From positions 62,001-126,000 of the forward strand of contig NZ_WXEY01000001.1 in assembly GCF_009877425.1 (NCBI RefSeq): a DNA stretch of 64,000 nt, written 5' to 3'. The position numbers and the translations under genes are program-made. Below the pieces are notes generated by a model. It had not been told where the DNA came from, did not search any database, and saw nothing but the letters and a program-made list of their open reading frames with translations. This document shows, one piece after another, positions 55,618 through 64,000 of the stretch; the stretch's first letter is position 1, and every line of letters begins with the position of its first letter. Origin of the DNA: Heliomicrobium undosum (lineage in GTDB: Bacteria > Bacillota > Desulfitobacteriia > Heliobacteriales > Heliobacteriaceae).

Positions 55618-56802
55618 TTACTGGGCTTTAAGCTTGGAATGGACCGTTTGGAGGCCGTCTTTCAGTTCGACGATGACGATGTCTTTCACGGGGTCATGGT
55701 TTTCGTTGAGGGTGAACTTGCCGGTGACGGCCGGGAAGTCTTTCGTCGCCGCCAGGGCTTCTTTGATCTTCTGCGGTTCGGCGCTGCCGGCCCGCTCGAT
55801 GGCGTCGACGAGCAGGCGGGCGCCGTCATAGGCAAGGGCGCCGAGGGCGTCGGGAACCTGGCCGTATTTTTCCTTGTAGGCCTTCACAAAAGCCTGGACG
55901 GCCGGATCGGGATCTTCGGGGGTGTAGTGGTTGGTGAAGAAGCAGTTGTTCAGGTTGTCCTTACCGGCCACTTCGGTCAGTTTCGGCGAATCCCAGCCGT
56001 CGCTGCCGACAAAGGTAGCCGTGATGCCAAGGCCGCGGGCCTGTTTGACGATCTTGCCAACAGCTTCATAGTAGGCCGGCAGGTAGATCACGTCGGGGTT
56101 TTTGCCCTTTACCTTGGTCAGGATGGCCAGATAGTCGTTGTCGTTCTTGTCAAAGGCCTCTTCGCCGGCAATGGTTCCGCCGCCGGCGGTGAAGGTTTCT
56201 TTGAAGAACTTGCCGAGGCCTTTGGAGTACTCATCGGCCTGGCTGACGAGGACGACAGCGTTCTTGGCGCCTTTTTTGAGGGCGAATTCAGCGGCCGCCT
56301 TGCCCTGGAAGGAGTCGAGGAAGCAGGTCCGGAAGACGTAGTCGTGGACCTTGCCGGTCTTCGGATCGACGGTGACATCAGGGTTGGTGGCCGTCGGGGT
56401 GATGACGGGCACCTTCTTGTCGTCGGCGAAGGTGACTACGCTCAGGGTGTTGCCGGAGGTGACGGGGCCGATGACGGCGGAGACCTTGTCCTGGGTGACC
56501 AGGCGGGTGACGACACTCAGCGACTCGGCCTTGTCCGACTTGTTGTCATACTTGACGATCTTGATCTTCTTGCCGTTGATGCCGCCCTTAGCGTTCACTT
56601 CATCGAAGTAGAGCATGGCGGAGTTCAGAGACGACGTCCCGTATGTAGCAACGTCCCCCGAAAGCTCGAAGTTCGCCCCAATCAGAATCTCATCGCCCGC
56701 TTGTCCTGGCGCCTTGGCCTCTTTTGACTGCCCCGAGCAGCCGGCCAGCAAGGCCAGGCTGAGCACGACGCCCAGGCCTTTCAGCCATTTGCTTTTACCC
56801 AT
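55618..56802 (-). CDS. livK: Branched-chain amino-acid-binding lipoprotein, second copy
   Basis: 394 residues from ATG 56802, preceded by GGAGGAG. The lipoprotein signal is VLSLALLAGCSGQ. The body parallels the first livK: EILIGANFELSGDVATYGTSS, GGINGKKIKIVKYDNKSD and LAYDGARLLVDAIERAG. It has its own promoter and terminator, so two binding proteins of different specificity or expression may feed one LivHMGF permease. Confidence 0.95.
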   Translation of the reverse strand: MGKSKWLKGLGVVLSLALLAGCSGQSKEAKAPGQAGDEILIGANFELSGDVATYGTSSLNSAMLYFDEVNAKGGINGKKIKIVKYDNKSDKAESLSVVTRLVTQDKVSAVIGPVTSGNTLSVVTFADDKKVPVITPTATNPDVTVDPKTGKVHDYVFRTCFLDSFQGKAAAEFALKKGAKNAVVLVSQADEYSKGLGKFFKETFTAGGGTIAGEEAFDKNDNDYLAILTKVKGKNPDVIYLPAYYEAVGKIVKQARGLGITATFVGSDGWDSPKLTEVAGKDNLNNCFFTNHYTPEDPDPAVQAFVKAYKEKYGQVPDALGALAYDGARLLVDAIERAGSAEPQKIKEALAATKDFPAVTGKFTLNENHDPVKDIVIVELKDGLQTVHSKLKAQ

Positions 56803-56854
56803 TTTTCTCCTCCTTCAGTTGCCAATCTTTAAGCGATTGACGATCTTAGCACTA

Positions 56855-56883
56855 ATTATAGGGTTCGACAATCTGTCCGTCAA
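56855..56883 (-). promoter_or_regulatory. Consensus sigma-A promoter of the second livK
   Basis: TTGACG, 17-base spacer, TATAAT; transcript start near 56848, 45 bases before the ATG. Within the gene-free stretch 56803-57134, only this promoter and the terminator at 57046-57098 are evident. Confidence 0.85.
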
Positions 56884-57045
56884 TAAAAAACAATGTCCGA
56901 TCCACAAGAACAATTTGGCCTTTTTATGTCAAAAACGGCCGTAAACGGTAGAAATTGATGGATAAACGCATTAGAAACAGATTTCACAACCGTCATCGCT
57001 TCTCCTGATTGTTGGACTTTCTCGGCCTGTCCCCCTGCTGATTGC

Positions 57046-57098
57046 AAAAAATGCCGCCAATGTGACGGAAAGTTCCAACCGTCGCCATTGGCGGCATT
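57046..57098 (-). terminator. Terminator of the coiled-coil protein gene
   Basis: AATGCCGCCAAT paired with ATTGGCGGCATT and an inner GACGG/CCGTC stem; the minus strand continues TTTTTT. Confidence 0.85.
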
Positions 57099-57134
57099 CT
57101 ATTGCTTGTTCCCGGTGCTCCTTGCAGAGAATGA

Positions 57135-57899
57135 TTATACTTTGGACAGGTCGAGGAGGCTCCCCACCGGCGCCACAGGCAGATCGGGCTTGAAGAGCGC
57201 GGCCTCGCTTTCAACGGTCACCATGGGCGCGCTGATCGGCGCGGGGTCCGGTTCGGGGCCGTCAAAGTCGCTCCCCTCCCTCCGGCTGGGCAGTTCGATC
57301 ACCTGGGAAGCGATGGAGGATGGCTCTTTCTTCACGCCCTCACTGCGGTACTCTTCCAACAGTTCTCCGATCCCCTTGAACAAGGCCTTATCCCCATAGA
57401 CATACCGCATCATGCTGGGCACCTCTGACTTGATCGTGGTGATGGTGATGTCCTTCCCTTTTTCCTCCAGGGAACGCAACTGCTCAAAGACGGTGTGGCG
57501 GATTTCCTCATCGGTCGTCCCCCAACGGATGCGCGGGGCTTTGGCCTTTTCCTCGGTCTTTTCCTTTTTGCGGCTGCGGGGTCGCCGGGCGGCGCCGCCC
57601 TCACCGCTGCCGGCGCTGTTTTCGGCTGAACCCGGCGCGGCCAGGTTAGGGGCGCTCTCCGACAGGTCCGTCAGGATTCCCTGGCCGGGGATTTGGGGGA
57701 TGTCGGGCGTGGTCGGCATCGATTCAAGTCGTTCGCGTATGGTCTGCAGTTCCGTTCGGACCGGTTCGAGCGCCTTTTGCATCATCGTCTCCGCCATCGT
57801 GAAGGCGGCTTCCAGCGCCTGGCGGTAGCGACGGTACTCCTCGTCCAGCGTCTGCAATGCCTTTTCCCGTGTCGCTACGTCATTGGGGAAACCTGTCAT
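57135..57899 (-). CDS. Coiled-coil hypothetical protein
   Basis: 254 residues from ATG 57899 (GGAGGG nine bases upstream; a GTG precedes it). Residues 1-65 are helical (EKALQTLDEEYRRYRQALEAAFTMAETMMQKAL), followed by a disordered basic linker (RRPRSRKKEKTEEK) and a compact domain (IRWGTTDEEIRHTVFEQLRSLEEKGKDITITTIKSEVPSMMRYVYGDKALFKGIGELL) that looks like a small winged-helix or DNA-associated fold. Single-gene unit with its own terminator. Not recognised; DNA or chromosome association is a guess. Confidence 0.7.
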   Translation of the reverse strand: MTGFPNDVATREKALQTLDEEYRRYRQALEAAFTMAETMMQKALEPVRTELQTIRERLESMPTTPDIPQIPGQGILTDLSESAPNLAAPGSAENSAGSGEGGAARRPRSRKKEKTEEKAKAPRIRWGTTDEEIRHTVFEQLRSLEEKGKDITITTIKSEVPSMMRYVYGDKALFKGIGELLEEYRSEGVKKEPSSIASQVIELPSRREGSDFDGPEPDPAPISAPMVTVESEAALFKPDLPVAPVGSLLDLSKV

Positions 57900-58033
57900 C
57901 ACAACTCACCCTCCATCAACACAAGGCGGCTTTTCCGAATCTGTTTACCGGCTTCCGTCGCCTTGAGTTTGTTCGTATTTTGGAAATAGTATATGCCTCC
58001 TTGAAATATTCAATACATAATGCAATCAGAAAA

Positions 58034-58068
58034 AAGTCAAAAGACCCCGGGATAGGCGTCCCGGGGTC
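58034..58068 (-). terminator. Terminator after asnB
   Basis: GACCCCGGGA paired with TCCCGGGGTC, loop CGCCTA; the minus strand continues TTTTGACTTTTTT. Confidence 0.9.
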
Positions 58069-58198
58069 GAATATCCCACTTATTTCCTTTTTCGTACGCT
58101 GCATGTCCCTTTCCCCGCCTCCGCCCACGCTATTTTGACTCTACGCGGAGGAATAAAGAGACCTGCTTGCAGGGTTATTTCCGTCTATTATCCTCGGC

Positions 58199-60043
58199 TT
58201 ACCGGATGCTGACCTGCATATTGCGCAGCCAGAGGTCGACCTGGGCCAGGTAGGCATAGAGTTGGGGCAGCCCCATCAGTTGGCCGAACCAGGGCAGGTC
58301 GGTCGTCACCGCGTCAGCCGTCGCCAAGGCGCGCACCTTTTCGACGTCGATGAGCGGCAAAAGGGGCGAGGCGGGGTCATCGAGGATCTCTGTCAACCAC
58401 TGGCGGACGGCGGCCGTGTAGGCGGGGTGGTGAGTTTTCGGGTAGGGGCTCTTTTTGCGCCAGAGCACATCTTCCGGCAGGATGCCCCGCAAGGCGCGGC
58501 GCAGGATACCCTTCTCCCGCCCTTCGCAGGTTTTCATCGCCCAGGGGATGTTCCAGACATACTCGACGATGCGATGATCGCAGAAGGGAACGCGCACCTC
58601 CAAGCCATGGGCCATGCTCATGCGGTCTTTGCGGTCCAGCAGGGTGGTCATAAACCAGTTGATGTTGAGGTAAAACATCTCGCGCCGGCGCGCCTCTTCC
58701 GCGTCTTCTCCCAGCAGGCGCGGCACCTCGGCCAGCGTCTCCTCGTAGCGCCGCGCCATGTAGGCCTCGGGCTGGATATATTGGCGCATCTCCGGCGCGA
58801 GCAGGTCCGCCCGTTCGGCGATGCGGCGGGACCAGGGAAAGGTGCCGGCGTTCAGCAGTTCAGGCCGGTGGAACCAGGGGTAGCCGCCGAAGACCTCATC
58901 GGCGCATTCGCCGGACAGGGCCACAGTGGCGCCTTTTTTGATCTCCCGGCAGAAGAGATAGAGTGACGATTCCACATCGACCATGCCAGGCAGGTCCCGC
59001 GCCCACAGGGCCGGCTTGAGGGCGTCGACCAGTTCGGGCGTATCGATGAGCACGTCGTGATGAACGGTGCCGAGGTGGGCGGAAACGCGCTTAATCCAGG
59101 GGGCGTCGGCGTTGGGCTGGAAGGCGCTCGGCCGGAAGTAGATGTCGTTGTCCCGGTAGTCGATGGAGTAGGTGTCCAAGGGGCCCAGTCCGTCTCGCGC
59201 GTACACGTGGGCGGCCACAGCCGTTAGGGTGCTCGAATCGAGACCGCCCGACAAGAGGGTGCAGACGGGCACGTCGGAGACCAGTTGCCGCTCAATCGCG
59301 TCGAGCAGCAGTTCCCGGACCCGCTCCGTCGTCTGTTGCAGGTCGTCTTCATGGGGCCGGCTTTGCAGCGTCCAGTAAGGCTTTAGCCGCAATGACCGGG
59401 CATCAATGGTGAGCGCATACCCGGGCCGCACTTCCTGGATGCCCTTGAAGACGCCATGGCCGGGCGTGCGGGCCGGAGCAATGGCGAAGACCTCGGCCAA
59501 CCCCTCGGCGTCCAACTCCGGCCGGATGTCGGGGTGAGCCAGCAGAGCTTTGAGTTCCGAGGCGAACAGGATGGCGCTGCCCCGGCGGGCGTAAAAGAGG
59601 GGCTTGACGCCCATGCGGTCCCTCGCCAGGAACAGGCGTCGCTCGGCCTCGTCCCAGACGCCGAAGGCGAAAATGCCGTTGAACTTCTGAACACAATCCT
59701 CACCCCACTCGATAAAGGCGAGGAGCAGCACCTCCGTGTCCGAGCGGGTGCGGAAGCGGTGGCCGCGCGCCTCCAACTCCTGCCGCAGTTCCGGCGTGTT
59801 GTACAGTTCTCCGTTATAGGTCAGCACGTAACGCCGCCCGCCCACCTCCCGGATCATGGGCTGGATGCCGCCGATGAGGTCGACGACACTCAGCCGCCGG
59901 TGGCCGATGAGCGCCTGCGGCGAGATCCATGTCCCCGAGGCGTCAGGGCCGCGATGGTTCAGCGTCTCCACCATCGCGTCCAAAATGGCTCCTTGTTGGG
60001 AGAGGTCGGCCTCCCAGTCGACCCATCCGACGATACCACACAT
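58199..60043 (-). CDS. asnB: Asparagine synthase, glutamine-hydrolysing
   Basis: 614 residues from ATG 60043, so that Cys2 (MCGIVGWVD) becomes the N-terminal nucleophile of the glutaminase domain after Met removal. The PP-loop LLSGGLDSSTLTAVAAHVYA and SGECADEVFGGYPW in the synthetase half complete AsnB. It converts Asp, Gln and ATP to Asn, or amidates another substrate as some paralogues do. A T-box is not visible upstream. Confidence 0.95.
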   Translation of the reverse strand: MCGIVGWVDWEADLSQQGAILDAMVETLNHRGPDASGTWISPQALIGHRRLSVVDLIGGIQPMIREVGGRRYVLTYNGELYNTPELRQELEARGHRFRTRSDTEVLLLAFIEWGEDCVQKFNGIFAFGVWDEAERRLFLARDRMGVKPLFYARRGSAILFASELKALLAHPDIRPELDAEGLAEVFAIAPARTPGHGVFKGIQEVRPGYALTIDARSLRLKPYWTLQSRPHEDDLQQTTERVRELLLDAIERQLVSDVPVCTLLSGGLDSSTLTAVAAHVYARDGLGPLDTYSIDYRDNDIYFRPSAFQPNADAPWIKRVSAHLGTVHHDVLIDTPELVDALKPALWARDLPGMVDVESSLYLFCREIKKGATVALSGECADEVFGGYPWFHRPELLNAGTFPWSRRIAERADLLAPEMRQYIQPEAYMARRYEETLAEVPRLLGEDAEEARRREMFYLNINWFMTTLLDRKDRMSMAHGLEVRVPFCDHRIVEYVWNIPWAMKTCEGREKGILRRALRGILPEDVLWRKKSPYPKTHHPAYTAAVRQWLTEILDDPASPLLPLIDVEKVRALATADAVTTDLPWFGQLMGLPQLYAYLAQVDLWLRNMQVSIR

Positions 60044-60180
60044 GGCTGTCACCCTGCTTTCTGAAATTGATTTTCATTTTCATTAGGCTTGGTGCAGTAT
60101 ATGTTACGACCTGTCTGGCGGTTCCCCGCCGTGGCTTTGACATATTATGTGGAAAGGTGGATTTTGCGCCTGTCTAATAA

Positions 60181-60205
60181 GAAAACCCCGGCATCGCTGC
60201 CGAGG
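60181..60205 (-). terminator. Intrinsic terminator upstream of asnB
   Basis: Minus-strand CCTCGGC/GCCGGGG with loop AGCGAT, then TTTTC. Second of two hairpins after the RND gene. Confidence 0.6.
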
Positions 60206-60320
60206 TCTTGATCGTGTCTGTTTGTTCAGCCTTGTTTGATTCGGCCTTGCCAGGTTTTTAAGCGGTTGGACAATCGCAAATGCATACCAGTACTACCAAG
60301 ATATCCGTATCAAAGGGTAT

Positions 60321-60360
60321 AAAAAGCCGTTGACCGGGATGACCGATCAACGGCTAAAAA
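60321..60360. terminator. Bidirectional terminator after the RND exporter gene
   Basis: AGCCGTTGA/TCAACGGCT stem between A-run and T-run equivalents (AAAAA on both flanks of the plus strand). Confidence 0.75.
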
Positions 60361-60398
60361 ACATATGACGCATACGGTGTATGTGTAAGGAAAAGCCC

Positions 60399-60568
60399 GG
60401 GTGTATTGGCGGAGCGAGCGGTTTGGGCGGAGCGGCGTCGTGAGCGCCGGTTGCGAAGCGGATCAGCGCGCCATCGACATGCAGAAAAACCCCAGAGAGT
60501 TTTGGCGCGCCCGCGCAGCAACCCAGCGAACAGCCGCGGAGCCCTTAGCGAGCGGAGCCAATACACCC
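60399..60568 (+). repeat. 170-nt dispersed structured element, copy 2
   Basis: Same length as the copy at 16623-16792 and aligned to its reverse strand. Outer arms 60399-60410 and 60557-60568 pair over 12 bp (GGGTGTATTGGC/GCCAATACACCC). The block 60415-60436 is identical to copy 1, as is CATGCAGAAAA in the apical loop (60478-60488) and nearly all of 60534-60553. Apical stem GCGCGCCA/TGGCGCGC. Relative to copy 1, paired positions changed together (G-C to T-A twice, G-C to C-G once). It lies in the gene-free stretch 60044-60595 with two terminators and no other feature; relative to the flanking minus-strand genes it points the opposite way from copy 1. Confidence 0.85.
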
Positions 60569-60595
60569 CGCTTTACATCACTGCAACAATATACT

Positions 60596-63500
60596 TTAGG
60601 CGGAAACCTGGCCGTACAACCGCCCCTTCACCTTCCCCCACCGCCGTTTGAGCCCCGCTTTCCAATCCTCCATCAGGGTGTACACAACAGGGATGATGAC
60701 GAGGGTGAACAGGGTCGATGAAACCAGACCGCCGATGAGCACCACGGCCATGCTGGAACGTGATTCGCTCCCCTCGGTGAGGGCGAGCGCCGAGGGCAGC
60801 ATGCCGAAGACCATGGTCACCGTCGTCATGATGATCGGACGGAGCCGCGTCTGACCAGCCTCGATCAGCGCCTCTTTCAGGGAACGCCCCTGTTCGCGCA
60901 GGGTGTGGGTGTAGTCGATGAGCAGGGTGCCGTTTTTGGCGACAAGACCGTCCATCATGATGATGCCGATGAGCGAGAAGATGTTCAGCGAGTTTTTCGT
61001 CAGCGCCAGGGCGATCAAGGCCCCGGCGATGCCCAAGGGCAGCGACAGCATGCGGATGAAGGGCGTCATGTAGGATTCGTAGAGCATGACCAGCACCATG
61101 TAGACAAGGACGATGGACAAAGCCAGAGCGGCGACCAGTTCACCGAAAGAATCCTTCATGCTTTGAGCTGAGCCGGTAAATTTGTAGGATACGCCATGAG
61201 GCAAGCCCTTGGCCTTGATCTTGTTGTCGACCTCCTTAAGGAAGTCGTCGAGGACACGGCCCTGCAATCCGGCGGAGATGGTGATCGTCCGCTGCCGGTC
61301 GGCCCGGCGGATCTCCGTCGGCCCGGCGCCGATGCCGATCTGGGCCACCTGCTGCAGTTGGACGGGGTTGCCGGCGTTGTTGGTCAAGGTCAGGGTGCGC
61401 AAGGCGTCCAAGTCAGACTTGTTCAGCCGGTTGATCCGGACGGTGACGTCGTGTTCCTTATCGCCGACGCGGTACTTGGTGGAGACATTGCCGTTCAGGG
61501 ATGTACGCAGCGTTTCGGAGATGTCCTTGACCGAAACGCCCATGTAGGCCGCTTTCAATCGATCGATGGAGACCTGGATCTCCGGCTGGCCGACCCGCCA
61601 GTTCGAGTCGGTGTCGCGAGAACCTGTCGTAGCGGCGACGATCGCTTTGATGTCGTCGACGGCGGTGATCAGTGTTTTCGGATCCGATCCGGAGACCTCG
61701 ATCTGCACGGGATAGCCGGAGCCGGAGGCCATGGAGTCGCTCTCGGTCACGGTGATCCGCCCATCCGGAAAATTGACGGCCCACTGGCGGATTTGTTCGG
61801 ACACGTCCCAGACGGACCGTTTCCGATTTTTCTTGTCGACGAGGGAGACGCCGATGCGGCCGATGTTTGAACCGGCCGATCCCATGCCGATGCCGCCTGT
61901 CGAGCCGAGGGAGGTCTGGAAGTAGCGGATCTCGGGGATCGTCTGCAGGTACGATTCGATGGTTTTTAGCGACTGGTCCGTCTTCTGGATCGGCGTGCCG
62001 ATGGGCAGTTCCACGTTCACCGTGACGTCGCCCTGGTCGGTCCGCGGCGCAAATTCAAAGCCGATCAATTTGAGGGGGATGAGCGCCGCCGAGGCGAAGA
62101 AAAAGAGGACGCCAACGGCGATGACTTTTTTGCGGTGGCCGAAGGACCATTCGAGGATGCGCAAGTAGCGGTCGCGGAAGCGGGCCGCGTAACGGTCCAC
62201 CGGTGTGAAGAAGCGGGCCGACAACCTGCGCATCCCTTGGTACCAGGAGACGCCGGCCAGCGGATGGAGCCTTTCCCCGCCGCCATGGGGCTTCATTAGA
62301 CGCGATGCCAGCAGCGGCGTCAAAGTGAAGGAGACGAAGAGGGACATCAATGTGGCGAAGACGACCGTCAGGCCGAACTGGCGGAAGAACTGGCCGACCA
62401 TGCCGCTCATGAAGGCGATGGGCGCAAAGACGACCACGTCGGAGAGGGTGATGGCGATAGCCGCCATGCCGATCTCGGAACGGCCGTCGAGGGCCGCCTG
62501 CCTCGGGCTTTTGCCCATGGCCAGGTGGCGGTGGATGTTTTCCAAGACGACGATGGAGTCGTCGACGAGGATGCCGATGCACATGGCCATCCCCATGAGG
62601 GACATGACGTTAAAGGTGAAGCCGGCGAAGTACATCCCCGCCAGCGTCGAGATGAGCGACACGGGGATGGCGATGAGGACGGAGACCATGGAACGCCAGT
62701 CACGCAAGAAGAAGAGCAATGCCACGCTGGTCGTCAGAATGCCTTCCAGGATGTTGGAACGGGTGCCGTTGACGGAGAGCCGTATGTACTGGGAAAAATC
62801 GCGGGCGATAATCAACTGGGTGTCGCCGGGAAGCTCTGTTTTCAGGGTTTCGATCTCTTTTTTGACGCGGTCGCCCACATCGACGAGGCTGGCGTCAGAC
62901 TGTTTGAAGACCATCAGGGCAAGAGCCGGCTGGCCGTTTAGGCGAGTGTACTCGCGAATCTCCTTGTAGGTGTCGGATACTTCGGCGATCTGCCGCAGGG
63001 CGATGGTCTTGCCGTTCGCCATGGGAATCTCCAGGTTGCGGATCTCCTCGGCGGAGTGAAACTGGCCGAGCACGCGGACCATGTACTCCGCTTCCGGGCG
63101 GTCCAATCGGCCGGACGGTTCGTTCAGGTTTTCCGAATCGAGGCGGCGGGTGACCTGATTGATGGAGAGCCCGTACCGCTCCAACTTGGTCCGGTCGATG
63201 TTGATCTGGATCTCCCGTTCCTGGCCGCCGGAGATGGTCACCTCGGCCACGCCGGGGATCTTCTGCAAGCGCTCCTTGATCAGGTCCTTGGCCATCTCGT
63301 TGGCCTCATAGAGGGGTCTTGATGAACTGAAGGCGACGGCGGCCACCGGCAGGGCGTTCATGTCCCGTTTGATGACGACCGGGTCTTTTACATCCTCAGG
63401 GAGGCGTCCCTTGATCGAGTCCACTTTTTTCTGCACGTCGATGGCGGCTTGGTTGGCGTCAGCGGTCAGTTCAAACTCGATAAGGATGGTGGCCCGCCCT

Positions 63501-63757
63501 TCGACAGAGACAGAGGTGAGTTTCTTCAAACCAGCCAGGGACGAAAGCCCTTCTTCCATAGGCTTGACCACCTGGGTCTCGATCTCCTCGGCGCCGGCGC
63601 CGGGATAGGCCGCCGATACGGTGACAAAAGGCGTATTCAGGGCGGGGTACAACTCGACCCCAATGCTCCGGTAACTGTAGAGGCCGATGACAACAAAAAA
63701 GAGAACGACCATCGTCATCATGGCCGGTCGTTTGAGGGCCAGTTCCGTGATACGCAC
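60596..63757 (-). CDS. RND-family efflux transporter (HAE1/AcrB-like)
   Basis: 1053 residues from GTG 63757 (GGAGG nine bases upstream). The pattern of twelve membrane helices with two large extracytoplasmic loops, LVDDSIVVLENIHRHL (the Asp-Asp proton relay of helix 4), RPAMMTMVVLFFVVIGLYSYR at the start and FSLIGIIMMDGLVAKNGTLLIDYTH near the end identify the family. No membrane-fusion or outer-membrane partner gene is adjacent, as in other single-membrane bacteria, though the fusion protein may lie elsewhere. A TetR-type operator precedes it. Confidence 0.95.
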   Translation of the reverse strand: MRITELALKRPAMMTMVVLFFVVIGLYSYRSIGVELYPALNTPFVTVSAAYPGAGAEEIETQVVKPMEEGLSSLAGLKKLTSVSVEGRATILIEFELTADANQAAIDVQKKVDSIKGRLPEDVKDPVVIKRDMNALPVAAVAFSSSRPLYEANEMAKDLIKERLQKIPGVAEVTISGGQEREIQINIDRTKLERYGLSINQVTRRLDSENLNEPSGRLDRPEAEYMVRVLGQFHSAEEIRNLEIPMANGKTIALRQIAEVSDTYKEIREYTRLNGQPALALMVFKQSDASLVDVGDRVKKEIETLKTELPGDTQLIIARDFSQYIRLSVNGTRSNILEGILTTSVALLFFLRDWRSMVSVLIAIPVSLISTLAGMYFAGFTFNVMSLMGMAMCIGILVDDSIVVLENIHRHLAMGKSPRQAALDGRSEIGMAAIAITLSDVVVFAPIAFMSGMVGQFFRQFGLTVVFATLMSLFVSFTLTPLLASRLMKPHGGGERLHPLAGVSWYQGMRRLSARFFTPVDRYAARFRDRYLRILEWSFGHRKKVIAVGVLFFFASAALIPLKLIGFEFAPRTDQGDVTVNVELPIGTPIQKTDQSLKTIESYLQTIPEIRYFQTSLGSTGGIGMGSAGSNIGRIGVSLVDKKNRKRSVWDVSEQIRQWAVNFPDGRITVTESDSMASGSGYPVQIEVSGSDPKTLITAVDDIKAIVAATTGSRDTDSNWRVGQPEIQVSIDRLKAAYMGVSVKDISETLRTSLNGNVSTKYRVGDKEHDVTVRINRLNKSDLDALRTLTLTNNAGNPVQLQQVAQIGIGAGPTEIRRADRQRTITISAGLQGRVLDDFLKEVDNKIKAKGLPHGVSYKFTGSAQSMKDSFGELVAALALSIVLVYMVLVMLYESYMTPFIRMLSLPLGIAGALIALALTKNSLNIFSLIGIIMMDGLVAKNGTLLIDYTHTLREQGRSLKEALIEAGQTRLRPIIMTTVTMVFGMLPSALALTEGSESRSSMAVVLIGGLVSSTLFTLVIIPVVYTLMEDWKAGLKRRWGKVKGRLYGQVSA

Positions 63758-63790
63758 CGGGTAAAACCTCCTGCGAAATGCCGAATAGGG

Positions 63791-63825
63791 CCGACCGGTC
63801 GGTCGGTCGCGATGGTTTTATTGTA
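63791..63825 (-). promoter_or_regulatory. Promoter and TetR-type operator of the RND gene
   Basis: Minus-strand extended -10 TGATACAAT (63820-63825 is TACAAT) with no clear -35. Twelve or so bases downstream lies the palindrome CCGACCGGTCGG, extended by further CGGT/ACCG repeats to 63808, matching operators bound by many TetR-family repressors. It overlaps the predicted transcript start region. Confidence 0.6.
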
Positions 63826-63967
63826 TCACAGGGATTCGCCTCGATCACCGAAAAAGGGCGAAAAGATCGCCAAAGATCAAAGGTTTTTCCATCCCTGACG
63901 GTAAACAAGGGTTTTGACGCGGCAGGTCGAATAAAAAACGAAACGCAGAAAAGAAAGGAACAGGCCG

Positions 63968-64000
63968 ATGAACAGACTTGCCGAACCGCCGCGCCGGTTG
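63968..64000 (+). CDS. Start of a divergent gene, cut by the window edge
   Basis: ATG 63968 preceded by AAAGGA eight bases upstream opens a frame of 11 codons (MNRLAEPPRRL) to the edge. Its position divergent to an RND gene with a TetR-type operator suggests the regulator, but too little is visible to name it. Confidence 0.4.
   Translation, partial: MNRLAEPPRRL

Noticed and set aside
56880-56996. 38-codon minus-strand ORF (MTVVKSVSNAF...) with AGGAG before its ATG
   Set aside because: It follows a terminator, has no promoter, and its stop overlaps the -35 element of the second livK promoter. Only the ribosome-like site supports it.
60044-60180. T-box or other riboswitch before asnB
   Set aside because: No T-box consensus (AGGGTGGNACCGCG) or specifier structure is seen on the minus strand.

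Overview
The window looks like a chromosome segment of a fairly GC-rich, endospore-forming, anaerobic Firmicute, probably a member of the Heliobacteriaceae (Heliomicrobium/Heliobacterium-like). The grounds are the sporulation genes (spmAB, gerW/ytfJ), strong GGAGG ribosome sites with frequent GTG/TTG starts, anaerobic genes (2[4Fe-4S] ferredoxin, Ni-Fe CO dehydrogenase, fchA/folD) and heavy cobalamin use. The species assignment is inference; no rRNA, tRNA or photosynthesis gene is present. Most genes lie on the minus strand.

Layout. 1-3.2 kb: a PAS/hybrid histidine kinase followed by a stand-alone cobalamin-binding protein with the Wx9EH cap motif of B12 photoreceptors (3' end off the window). 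3.4-9.3 kb: aroH, a HutP-family protein, a BaiN-like flavoprotein that appears to start at CTG, then an RluB-type pseudouridine synthase overlapping cobO, which overlaps cobT. 9.5-15 kb: spmA-spmB, a class A penicillin-binding protein, ytfI-ytfJ-like genes. 15-20 kb: fchA-folD, a hydrolase, scpA-scpB, trpS (putative Fe-S type). 20-25.6 kb: site-2 protease, a DHH-CBS-CCA polymerase fusion, lysA. 25.7-31 kb: a metallo-beta-lactamase-fold protein, a sugar-binding lipoprotein next to a large hybrid kinase, and a ferredoxin.

31.1-34.6 kb is an accessory patch: a frameshifted secreted-protein gene, a truncated M10-type metalloprotease, a MntA-HepT toxin-antitoxin pair, a stalk-domain protein and a one-spacer CRISPR remnant without cas genes. 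34.6-45.5 kb: thiamine-binding protein, queC, a Gly/Ser/Thr-repeat protein, a cooS with a 100-residue extension, a GT39-type membrane transferase, a Lon-like protease and an isolated flgJ-like gene. 45.6-50.5 kb: two chemotaxis transducers, an HD-GYP protein, a candidate small RNA and a zinc-ribbon protein. 50.5-56.9 kb: a complete branched-chain amino-acid ABC system (livK, livK, livHMGF) with visible promoters and a probable leader attenuator. 57-64 kb: a coiled-coil protein, asnB, and an RND exporter behind a TetR-type operator.

The least explained element is a 170-nt sequence present at 16.6 kb and 60.4 kb. The two copies share conserved internal blocks, while their paired arms differ by compensatory changes, which suggests a mobile or dispersed element that folds as a long hairpin RNA or DNA. 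It is the best candidate here for something undescribed.
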